Below are positions 25,601 to 37,600 of a stretch of DNA of 64,000 bases, one piece after another. Position 1 is the stretch's first letter, and the number at the start of each line of letters is the position of its first letter. Location of the stretch: contig JAAALK010000289.1 of the NCBI GenBank assembly GCA_019279435.1, positions 12,220,342 to 12,284,341 of the forward strand. Reading direction: 5' to 3'. The translations under genes were made by a program, and so were the position numbers. Under the pieces are notes generated by a model. The model was not told where the DNA came from, did not search any database, and worked only from the letters and a program-made list of their open reading frames with translations. Source of the DNA: Zizania palustris. Its lineage: Eukaryota; Streptophyta; Magnoliopsida; Poales; Poaceae.

Positions 25601-28600
25601 GGAACCTATGAGCTTGAGTGGAAATCTGGGCAAAAAAAGAAGCTTTCCAGGACAAGAAAGAAGGGGAAAAGCTATCAAAAATACAACAGTTACGTAATAA
25701 CCAAATCGTCTAGCATCTGATTTGAACAATTTCCATGAAGAAGGGTTTCTGGAATGAAGCCCTGGAGCGGATCAACATGTCTGAGAGAGTGAGGCTAGAA
25801 TCCCATTGAAGATCGAGAAAAGACCAGCAATCCCGAGAGAAGATACAATCAAAGAAAAGGTGAACTTTTGATTCTTCGTAATGACCAGAGCAAAGACTGC
25901 AATCATGAACAGAGCCACTGACCGGAGCAAAGACTGCAATCAAGAACAGAGCCACTGGGAAGCAAACGACGCCTCTTCAGGATGTTTTTGGTATTCAGCC
26001 TATCCAAGCAGAACAACCAGAAGAACACTTTGATCTTTTTAGCACATTTTGATTTCTAGAGCCATCTGAACACCTGGTTGACCTGGGCATTCTTGTATTG
26101 ATATTTGTAAAACTGATAGGAAGAATAAAATTGAGCACTCCAAATGAAAGTCCACGAGTCATTGGGTTCCACTGTGGTATTTCGTTGGCACAACAAGAGG
26201 CTGAGTTGGAGGAAATCCGATAAGGCCTCCTAGGATAAGGGGTGGTGGAAAAGATGCTCCTGATTCTGGGAAGATAAAACAAAGGAGACCGATGCCGAGG
26301 GGAGCTTAGCAAAGGAAAAGAACCTGGGAAAGGAGAGATCAAGGCGACGATCAAGCCAACAATCCGACCAAAAGGAGATGGAGCAACTACTACCAAGACA
26401 TGGTTTTGCAACCCCTCGGTAGAGGGGAGCCAGAGAAAGGATATCCTTCCACCACCGGGATCCTTTTGGGGAGGAGAGATGAGGTGTATTTCTAGAGCCC
26501 GAATAGAGGGACCTGTTAAGGCCCATATATCATATATCATCTAAGTCATCTAGGCTCATCTCATGACTATATATATACATATCCACCTTCTCTAATCAAG
26601 GTTAGTAACAGGACCAAACAAGATTAACCGGGGGGGGGGGGGGGTGCAGACCAGATCAGACCTAGTGATTCAATGAAATTTTGCAGACTCGGGAAAGGCA
26701 GTAGTTGTGATGGTCCTTCCCCGGGGCGGCCTGTTTCTTGAATCCCATCAGCCTATTTCTGATATGGGCACTCCTGCGAAGTCCACAAACAAAAAGAGGA
26801 GTTGTGGATCTTACCGAGGAGGCCTTACAATATTTTGAGCCCTCAACTAAGATGGTGGACCTACGACGTCTGCGTTGATAGACGATGATGGCTTTGCTGT
26901 CCGAACGCCCAGAGTGATTAACCTGAGGAGCCTGACTTGGAGGAAGAATAAGCTGTGAAGACCTCGGGGGGCTAGGGGCCAGGTTGGCCACAATAGCAGT
27001 TTGAACAGCAAGCTCAAGAGCCTGCCTGGGGGTCCGACAAAGGGTCTTGCATGCCTTCTTAGTGGGCTGGAGCTTGAGACAGATGGCCATGCATGTCTTC
27101 TTGCTGTGCTGGAGTATGAAAATCTCTAATCCGGATGACCCTGTTGACCATAGCCATGCTGGATACCCTTGAAACCCTAGAAATGCCCGAGACGTCTCCA
27201 CTGTTCTAGGGGTTGGCCTGTTGGTGCTGGTGAATGTCCTGGTGAACGGCTTGCTGGAGCAGCGGCTCAAGGTGGCCATCATCAGGGTCAGCCATTGCTT
27301 CAACAGTCTCCGGAAGGTGAAAGTGATGCCAGGGACCATCTTGCTGCTCCGCCTAGTTTTGAATCCATTCCCTCTCCCCGGGAGGAACCGGACCCTCGAA
27401 GGGGTGATGGTTGCCATTATTGGGCGGAGGAGGGTCTTCGTTGCTAGGAAGCTGATCAGCCAAATCCGAATGGAGCAGGTAGGCCGGGAAAGACCAAGTG
27501 CGAGCCATCCCGTCAGTTTCCCGACCAAGTTTGATAGTAATGTTGCGAGGGATGTCTAAAGCACTATCAAACAGGACTTTGACCAGAAATCTAGAAAAGC
27601 TTGAATCTCTCTGGTGCCTAAATATGAGCTTGCCTAAGGAAACACAAACTTGTTGGATGTAATGGAGGTTCTTAAGGTCTGGAGGAAACCCTAAGAACAT
27701 GACCCACCCGGAGCGAGCAAAAGCACTTTGCCGACAGTTTAGCCCTTCATCATGCTTCACAAAGCGCACCAAGCGCCCCAACGAAGAAAGGATTAGAACT
27801 AACCAGGAAATCTTTGTCAAAAGAATTGTCCAACCTGAAGATCCCAACTCCAAAAGGGTATAGGCCATAACGAATAACCCTGAGCTGCAACTACTGAGTA
27901 AGAAGAATGTATAGATTGTGTAGAAGATCATCCCTCGCACCTTCATCAAGCGGGCCATCACACTCGGCTAGGGCGAAGTCCTCATGAAGGTGAGAGAACT
28001 CACTCGAAACAGCGACGAGGCTCCCCTGACGACGCAAAGGACCACCACCATCATCAATGATACCACCACGGGGGAGGAAAGACAAAGGGTTCACTTGCCA
28101 TGAATGGAAGGCTGGAGGAAGGGGACGATGGAGGAGAAACCGAGAAGGAAGAGTTGAGAAGTATTATAGGGCTAGAGGCGAGGGGTTGCAAAGAAGCAAC
28201 AGGCAGGGCAGGCGAACCAGCGCAAGGGGATTGCGGGAGAGAAAATGAAATACCCTGAGGGGTAGCTTGAAAATTAGCCAGCAGCCTTTGGCAATAAATG
28301 CAAGCAATCCCTTTAGCCGAACTAGCGCCATACTGTGTACCTTTTGGGATGGAGACTTTGGCGCCAGTGAGTCCCAGATCATCCTTGACCCTGGCGAAGA
28401 TATGTTTGAGCCGCACCATCTGTAGCGACGCACTAGAGGAGACAGGCACTGAAGCATTGCTTTTAGCATTACCTTTATGGTGAAAGACTGGGCAATCGGA
28501 ATTGCAAAGGGGCTTCTGATAGACACCCAACAGAGAAGGCAGCTTGCTATTGGCCAGAAAAATGCCTCGGGGGCCAGAATGACCGTTGGCAACCTCTGAA

Positions 28601-31600
28601 GAGCTGTTCCCTTGACACCCAATTTGAATGGGGGAACGATTAAGTGTGACCAAACAAGAGATAAGCCCCACCAAGACTGCCAAATGATGGATAACCGAAA
28701 GACCAGGAGGAGACTTAAGCTTGATAGATGAGCCAATCTTGAGAGAAGAAGAACAAGGAGAACCTGGGCTAGGGGGAAATACTGTAATTTTCTTGCTGAA
28801 GGACACTTTCTTGCCCGGAGAAGAAGCAGGGAATCGCTTCAATTGCCTTGAGTGAGAGACTAAGGTCCAACTGTTACGGACCTCTTGATCCCTTTTGCAT
28901 GTTCTACGACCCAATTAGGACCGCCATCCCGCAAAAGATGAAAATAGACATCGAAGTGATCAGTAACGATACGCTTGATGCGAGAAATCTTAAGGCCAAC
29001 TGATTTAGATGCCACAGAAAACCGAAAGTGTCTGTCACATTGATAAGTCACACATTGATAAGTCACATGAAATCTAGCCGGCAAGCCCCCAAGGCAGGCA
29101 TGGAATGCAAGGCTAACAGAGTCCTCGGAAAGACGAAAGGTAAACCGGCGGAAGACGGCAAGTAGGAAGAATGAGCCCTCAGGGGAAGAAGATGGGTGAT
29201 GCACTGAATAGCCAAATTGGGAGCAAATTGACTTTTGAAAAGATTGTCCACGAGAGAAATCGCAGTTTGAGACAAGCTGATGAAGAGCCGGGTCGTGCTC
29301 AAGCTCCAGAAGCGAGAGGAGGGCCTCCCATAGCGGAGGATCGGGGGAAGAATGCTGGATATCATATATTGTCTAATCTTAACTGAATCTGTCAAATAAA
29401 TTAAAGCAGACAATAACTTTCTGTTTTCCCGGCAATGTAAAAAACAAGCACTACACAGTAACCACAAACTGACCTTAAGTACTATAGTAGATTAAACTAT
29501 TGACTGTATGTCAAAAAAAATGTTAAATGGTATAATTGTGTGCCCTTTCTATTGCTTGACTCAGGCTCAGTTTGCAGTTGTCACGCAATGCTGTGCTCTT
29601 TTAGGGAAAAAACTCATGGGAAAGATGTTAAATATCTATTGCTTGGTAAAGCAGGTTAAAGTTAGATAAACCATTTTTATCTCAGTTGTTGTCACATTTC
29701 ATCTCAAATATTTGGAAAGATATATCTAATAGATGGTTGATTAAGAAAAAACTAGCTAGACAGACACCAAGTATTAAAAGCATTTCAACCAAACAAGATT
29801 ATCATAAAATCTGCTGCAGTCACAAACTGGAATAAATCAGAACTGCATGAGACGAAAATGTTATCACTTATCAAGTATGGAATATACCACCAATGATCCT
29901 GCTACCACCAATGATCCTACTGATGACACTCTTCGCCAGCGCGCCGAGGAAACTCGCGCAGCCCAAGCAGAGATCAAGCGCATCATCAGAATCAATCACA
30001 ACGCTGCTCTCGCCCGTGCGGCCGAAGCAGAACGCGAGGCTACTCTCGCTCAAACCAAGCGTGACGCGATAGAAGCATGTCTCCATGACGCTCTTCTTCG
30101 TGCTGCTCGTGAGCGCACGTCTACAGAACCAGCCTGCCAAGAGGATGATGCTCCTTCTGTCATTGGCAATCTGCCTGCCTTTGACGTTGCTCTCCTTCAC
30201 CACGAGGCTGCGACTCTTCTGAATCTGCACTCTCAAGCTGTTGTTGTTCAGAACATCCACTCCCTTGTACTGCTGGTTCTCGACGTCACCTCGACCTTCT
30301 ACGCTCGATGACGCAAATCCTTTCTTTTGGTCGTCGGTAAGTTCTCCCTAGAGAACCATGTTCTCTCCGATGTTGTTGCGCCCCTTTCTCCCGATTGGGT
30401 GCGCATGAACTGCGTCGTCCGCACTTGGCTTCTCGGTGCCATCACTAGTGTCCATCAGTGTAGGGGTGTCGATGTAGCCGTGGTAGTCATACCCATCGCC
30501 GACGTTGTTGGGCTTGGCGTGTGTCCTTGGCGGAGTCGCCAAAAAGTGTGTTAACACTAAAATCTCCCGATAAAGTGCCAATCAACACTCAAACCGATTC
30601 GACGATCCAAAAGCGCGTAGACGCTTGGCCTAGCTAGACAAACGGCAAACAACCCCGACGTTGCGTCCAGTGATCCTCGACCGTGACGAGGAGCTTGGGG
30701 TGGAGTCGGCAGGTAATTGAATCACACCACGATGGTGCAACCCAATCGGCCGAAGAGATGGAGATCAGGCCGGCTAGTACGAGACAGTCAGGCCGGTCAT
30801 GCACTGGCGGTCAGACCGGCCGTGTACCGCCGGTTAGACTAGCTGTTGCCGGCACGACCCGGTCAGACTGACGGCTATGGCAGCGGATGCCTTGGCTTGC
30901 CGGAGCGCACGGTGACATTGAGGCTTGGTGCAGGGGTACTTTGTTGAAGTAGCTTGATGCCTGGAACCCTGTAAGAACCCTAGAACAGTAGCAATTTGGT
31001 TCGGTAACCGAATTACCGGATTAGATCGGTAAAAACTCGTTTCAGGGGCTAGACGAACGATTCACAAGCGAATCGACAAATATTACCGTGATTACGACAT
31101 GATGGATGATAGGTTTACAACGCAAACCGGCAAAGATGGACGAGCTATGTCTAAACCTAGGGCAAAAAGGTAGTAGATTGAAGAAAGAACGATTCTACGT
31201 GGGTAGATTAGATTGGAATCGAGTCTCCCACTTTGAATCGGCCTTAGCCCTTTATATAGGGGTTGGTTTTGCTGTCCCTGAACGTTAATTATACCCTAGA
31301 TTGATTAGGATACGAGTCCATGCCGTTAAAAAATCAATTATAGATAAAATACCCCGAAATTACTTGTTTCAGGGTTGGATTCGGACACTGTCGGTCAGAC
31401 TGAGCCTATCTGTCCGGTCAGACCAGGCATGGCCGGTCAGACTGAATTGACACCACCGGTCAGACCGAAGGTCCATGGCTAGTCTGACCGGCCCTATACT
31501 AGCGGTTGGACCGGCCCTTGCCAGTGATGACGCACATTTTCGACTTTTGACAATTTTAGCTATTAGTGCCAAATTTTTCTATCAACAAAAACATTGTCAA

Positions 31601-34600
31601 TATTATTATCTAACAAACATCATATAGTCCAATTGGTATTGTACCTTGAGGTTATGTGCAATTCCAATCCTCCCAGGACCAGTAACCACTGTTCAACACT
31701 GCGTGGGCCCTGGCAGACCACCTCCCACATTCAAGCCCTTCCCATGCAACTCCCAGCTGACATGCCTCCTGATTGCAAGTCATCTCTGTGGAGACTACCA
31801 ACCCCACAATGCACATCCTCTACAAACCCCAGAGCCTTGCAGTGTGAGTCCTGGCCCACACATCTGGCATGTGGGAGCTGCATATCTCACATGCTGCCCA
31901 CTGCCTCTGCACTTTTCTCTTTTCACATCTTACCCATAGCCTGAGAAGTGTAGATACTGAGATGGAATTATATGGGGAGTGGGTATATACGGTTATGGTC
32001 AATTCATTTCCACATGTTGAGGGACTGCCATTTTGGAACAAAAACTGACATGTCAGTCAAGCTAGTTGCTCACGATGTTAATGACAGTTGAATCATTGGG
32101 CATGTATTAAAAAGCTGTGGTAAATAAGGAAGAAGCAAAATTTCAGTGGCATATCCATCATCTGACAAAATGTCAGTGGAATTTAAGGAGTTTCCCTATC
32201 AAGTTCCATAGTTTTGGGAAAGTTATATTGATTTAGATAACCATATCTAAAGCTTTATATTTTCTTTGTGATGCGTGATGCTTGACCATCTTGTTTGGTT
32301 CTGTTTCCAACTGAGATTGTGTGGTCATCTGGTTAAATAGGTTATTGGGAAAGCCCTTGGAATACCAGAAAACAGTGTGAGAACGTACACAGAAGCAGAA
32401 ATTCGTGCTGGGTAATCCTTTTCTCTGATGAATTATAGTAATATATTTCTGCAGAGTCTGGAAGTTGTGATTTTCTGCAATAGAAATCAGTCTAATTAAT
32501 CCAAACCTAACTTTTTATATATTTTGTAGTGTTGTTTTTCAGGTATCCAAACTTTGCACAATACTTTTGAAAGCAATTCGAGATGTACTTGGATCATCTG
32601 TTTGGGATGTTCTTGTTCCTGGAGTGGCCCATGGAGCTCTGATACGGGTATCTTCTGTGACTAAGCAGCAAAGTTTCTTACAATCAATTTCCATGTGTTT
32701 GCATTGTCTTGTTTCTGAGCTGCCTTAACTTTATCCCAGTGTGAACTAATTTTTGTTCATATCCATAAGATTTGGTCTTACCTGGCAACTGTTAGGACCG
32801 GCGTCTACTATGAGAGGTGCACGCCCAGCTGTTAGGACTGGCCTCTACTATGAGAGGTGCAGGCCTAGCTAGAGACCCATTTAGGGCCTGTTCGGTTGAC
32901 ACTAATTTAATCCCCAAGGGGATTCTAACCCAGGAGGGATTGAGTGGATCTCTCTCATGTTACTCAATCCCTCCCTATATTGATTCCCCCGGGGATGAAA
33001 TTCCTCCATTGAATTTATGTGTTCTTTTGGCTGGGATTAAATTCCTTTGGGGTTTACATAATGTGGTGCAAACATTCATCAAAACTGAATTAAAATGACA
33101 ATGAAAAGGCAAACAAGAAAAGAATATCCCAGTAGCAAACATCTCAGCAGATCAGCGGATGGATCAGTGGATCAAAACTGATTTTTTTCAATTCAATACG
33201 GTAAACTTCCTTATCACTGTGAAATACACAATTTTATTCCAAATTCCAATTAATAAAGTTCTTCCATGTCTAAAGAACAACCGTCAGTTTTCCATGTCTA
33301 AAGGAGCTTCCTTAGATTACAAATGACTCACAAATAAAAGTTCAATGTGACAAATAAAAGATCAATGTGTATACCTAATATCTGGCTCATAAAGTCACCA
33401 ATTTATGTACCTTCCATCTTTGAAATTTACTTCTCAACCTTCCTTGCACAGCCATGGCAGTGCATAGAAACCATCAGTGTTAAGTGAGAGATTTAAAAGC
33501 AAGAACATGCATGCTTTAATTCAGAAATAGTTGTACCTTTGGTTCTTTCAGAGCTATTGCCTTTGGTTCCTCATCAAGATCAGTTACTGGCACAACCTGT
33601 TCCAGGTGGCTGCTCCTCAGCAAGCCGTGCCTCTCATTGTTGCCCCCGTCTTCTGCCTCTCAGTGTTGCCGCCGTCTTCCTTTAGACGACGATCTGTGTA
33701 GGAACATGGAGACCAACACAACACCTTCTTCACAACTCTTGCAGCCATACGGTGATATATGGTGGAGACCAAGCAATTGATCACACTAAAAGTAGCTTAT
33801 ATATACACAGCATGCAGCCACAAGGTAAAGCACATGAGTTGCCAATCAAAATTTACTACCAATGTGGAGGATGATGAACTATCCATCTCCAGAATCCAGG
33901 TCAATTCACATGATTCACACAACCATGGATGCACATCTAGAAGTGAACTCACAATCTATTAAAGCCCAAAGGGAAAAAGGAGATGAAAGAGGTGTTTCAC
34001 ACACCAAGGAAATCTACCGATGATGTGAACGATGCGCCTCCCAGCCCTGTTTATGCCCTGGACCAGGGCCGGCCCTGACATTTTTGTGGCCCGGTGCGGA
34101 ACAAAAAATAGAGGCCCCAATTCACCATAAAGATACAAAATAATATTGAAAAAATTAGTGCCATTAACGAATCTCACAATAATAAGTTTAAATACAAAGG
34201 AAAAATATTTCTAGATTATTTAAAACAATTTCTTCTAATAGTTCTCGATGCAAAATCAGTGACTAATTTGCAATGGGCAGTCCTCTACTTTTGGAGGCCC
34301 TCTACTTTCGGAGGCCCGGTGCGGTCGCACCGATGGCACTGGCCCAAGGCCGGCCCTGCCCTGGACGCAGGCGACCTAGAGGTCCTCAAGGTCTGAGAAG
34401 TCATCGCCATCAGTGGAAGCGGAGAGGTCGGGAAGGCAGTCGTGCCACTCCTCCATGTCGACAGGGTTAAGCAACGCGGTGACGAGGCAGAAGAGCGCCA
34501 CCGACTGCGAGATGATGGGAGCCGCCAGTGGGAGGGGAAGCGGTCGGGGTCGAGGGAGGCGGCGGGGTAGGCGGCGAGGGCAAGGCGGTTGGGGTGGAGG

Positions 34601-37600
34601 GCGGCGGTGGGGTAGGAGCGCGACGATGCCTCGCATGGGGTAAATTCCCAACCCGGTTGAGGGAAAAAAAACCAGCGTTGGGCCGGGAATAATCCTCAAG
34701 TGGGCTAACCGAATACAAATTTTTTATTGGACCGGGCTTCTTTCCAGATAGGGTTCTCCCACGGGGATTGGGCCATAATCCCGATTGATCCCGGCCCAAC
34801 CGAACAGGGCCTTAGGGGTTAGATTTTATCCCTTTAAATTAGTTATTATGTTTTAAAGATAGAAATCATATTAGATTGTATTAGGATTATAAATACCCTA
34901 TAAGGGTCATGAAATAAAGCAAGCCTAGCAACATACTTCTTGCCTAGGGTTTCTCCCTAGTCGCCACCCCCTTCTCCACGCACACCGTGCCATCACGGCA
35001 TCCACACACCGTCGACGCCCTAGCTGTCAAGAGCAATCTAACCACCCTAGGAAGATAAGCTCTACCAATCTGGTATCAAAGATGCCAAGCTCCGACGACG
35101 GGGATCCACACAACCGGTGATGATTACTCTGTCGACTTCGGCGACTGATCCTTTTGTCAAAGTCATGGCAGAATTGGTGCAATATGTCGTCGGCATCTCG
35201 GCACACTTGGCAGCCATGGAGGCCCGACCCACTACGACCTGCTAGGGTTTGGCACGACTGCGTCGTTCCTGTCGAGCGCCATCCCCATCTCCGCGCCACC
35301 ACCCATACGGATCCACTAGATCCAATTTCCCCACTACCCTTCACCAATTTCTTCCATGGGTCTGCCTTCTGCAACCATGGGTGGTGGCATGGCCACACAC
35401 ACACCTTGCACCAATGCTCCTCGGCACGACGTCTACAGTAGCGCCCCTATCTTCACCAGCATGGTGGGACCGCTCATGCCAGGCATGGGTGCACTACCGA
35501 CATATCAATGGACTTCATCGAGGACCTTCCCAAGGTACATGGGAAGTCTGTAATCCTCACCATCATCGTCCTCTTCTCCAAATATGCACACTTCATCGCA
35601 TCCGTTGCCAGGGCATTTTTTGACGGGGTAGTTCGACTACACGGGTTCCCCTCCATCGTCAGCGACAAGGACCTAGTTTTTACTGTTAGAGATGTATTTT
35701 GCTTTATTGTCTTGTGTAATATCACTAGAGTTTAACGGGTTTTGTGCATTTGTATATGTGTATATACTATCACCAATGGTCTCCATGGAATACATGCTGC
35801 TATTCTTTCATGGTATTAGAGCCCGATTTTCTCCTCCTGCCTTGTTCATGACAGTTCATCGGCGTTCTTGGCCAGATCGGGCTTCCTCTCATTGGATTCC
35901 CCACTGTTCCTGGCTGGATCCAGCTTCATCCCGCCGGATCCAGCTTCCCTCGCGCCGGTGCTACTCTCCAGGACCACTGCCCTTCTCCGGTCGTCTCCCG
36001 GCCTCCCCACCGCAGCCAGTCGTCCGCCTCCTGGGCTCCTCTCCGCACTCGCGCGCCTGCGTTGCCGCGGACATGTCTACCCCGCCGACGGCCCTCGCTC
36101 ACTCCCATTGCTGTTGCCAGCCTCCTCGCAATGCACTGTTGTCGACCGCTGCTGCCCTTGCTGCTGCTCCTGCCGGCCTCCCCACACCGCACTGCTACTG
36201 CTGCCTGCTGCTGCCGGCCTCCCTACTATCGGCGGCTGCTGCTTCCCACAACCTGCCTCTTGTTCGACCTAGAGGAGGCAGAAAGTCTTGGAGAAAAAAA
36301 AACAGAGAGAGAAGGAGAGAGTTGCAGTGGCTATCCTTTGTGTTCATGTCATTGCTTCACCTCTCTTCGGGGTGTCGTCGAGCATTGTTTCAGTTCCTCG
36401 GTGCTCGGTGATCTTTGATGGTGCGAACTACCATGACTTCACGCAGCATATGCGTGTTCACATGCGCGACATTCACCTTTGGGGTGTTCTTTGTGGTGAT
36501 GTTCCTTGTCCACCTTCCCTAGAGCCTCCGATGAAGCTTGTGAAGTTGATGGTTCACACTGAAGAACAGACAGACGACTATTCTGAAGCTTTGGAGCTGT
36601 ACTATGATTGACTATGTGATATTGCTCAGTGGATGGATGATGATGCTTGTGCGGCGTCTATTCCGATTGCTAGTGTGGAGCACCGTTTCTCTTATTAGAT
36701 TGTTGGTCTCCCTACTGCCTTTTAGATGTGGACTTATCTTCGTTAGACCTATGAGCCGTCAGGGGATGCTATTTATCTGTCTGTTGTTCGCCAGGAGCAG
36801 TCTCTTCAGTAGGGTGATGCCACAGTTGATGCCTTCTATGCTTAGATGTCTGATGTGTGGCGCCAATTAGACTCTCCGTCTGTTGCTAGTTGCCACCTTT
36901 ATTAGTGTTGTTTGGCTCTCCGTGCTGAGCATGACTTTTGGTGTCTCTACGAGTTCCTGACTCGTCTTCGTCCAAAGTTTGAGCGGCGTCGGGCTCAGTT
37001 GCTTTCTCGACACCCTCGTGTCACACTTGTGGAGGATCTTACAGAGTTGCGCTCAGAAGAGACTCACCTGCGTGGCTCTCGATTGCTATGTCTTCCTTCA
37101 GTGTTGGCTGCTCGTCCACCTACTGCGCCTACGTTTTCTACTGCACCGTCATTTGATCCTCATGTGACTCCTATGCCCCCTTCAGGTGGTGGTGCCCGCC
37201 TTCGTTGTACCTACTACAGTAAGGAGGGGCATGTCGAGGCGAACTGCTACCGGAAGAAGAAGCATCTTCGACATTCATCTGGTGCTCCTACTCCGGCTAC
37301 CTCCTCGACTACCTCATCGGTTGACACTCAGCAGGAGATTGTGATGTTGCTTCGTCACTTGGTTGCTACCTTTGGTTCTGCACCGATGGGTTTTGCTGGT
37401 TCTGCTACTATCTCCTCTGTAACTGAGATACCACGTTCTACACAGTCAGGTATTTCACCTTGGATTCTTGATTCAGGAGCATCTTTTCATATGACTTCTG
37501 ATTCGACCAGTCTATCCTCGCTTCATCCTCTTGCTTCTCCTATTCATGTTGTTACTGCTGATGGATCTTCTCTTCCTATCACTGGTCGAGGCACTCTTAG

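Larger units (their letters stand above)
25481..29355 (-). mobile_element. Internally deleted LINE (non-LTR) element in GWD1 intron 7
   Basis: Bounded by a 14-bp target duplication TGGATATCATATAT (25467-25480 and 29356-29369). On the minus strand ORF1-like sequence is followed by the C-terminal zinc-binding domain of a LINE ORF2 and a 3' end with the usual plant LINE text (GCCTCTCCTACTGCTTTTCA). The endonuclease and RT core are missing. The deletion join lies near a 15-G run at 26630-26644. A 97-bp solo LTR has landed inside. Confidence 0.8.
32790..35067 (+). repeat. 5' LTR of A, split by a PIF element
   Basis: LTR text is 32790-32883 plus 34815-35067. Its first 40 bp are present twice in tandem (32790-32829 and 32830-32869), whereas the 3' LTR has one copy. 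It shares the core ATTGTATTAGGATTATAAAT with the LTRs of H. Confidence 0.9.

Noticed and set aside
30549..31587. A proven solo LTR
   Set aside because: The flanking 5-mers do not match and no second copy is available, so it is reported only as LTR-like.
31594..31944. Overlapping plus-strand frames of about 100 codons in intron 7
   Set aside because: No family resemblance, no codon pattern, and overlapping frames on both strands.
34376..34699. Minus-strand frame with an acidic end inside the PIF element
   Set aside because: No transposase or other domain; half is simple Pro/Arg repeat. Kept only as a remark in the PIF entry.
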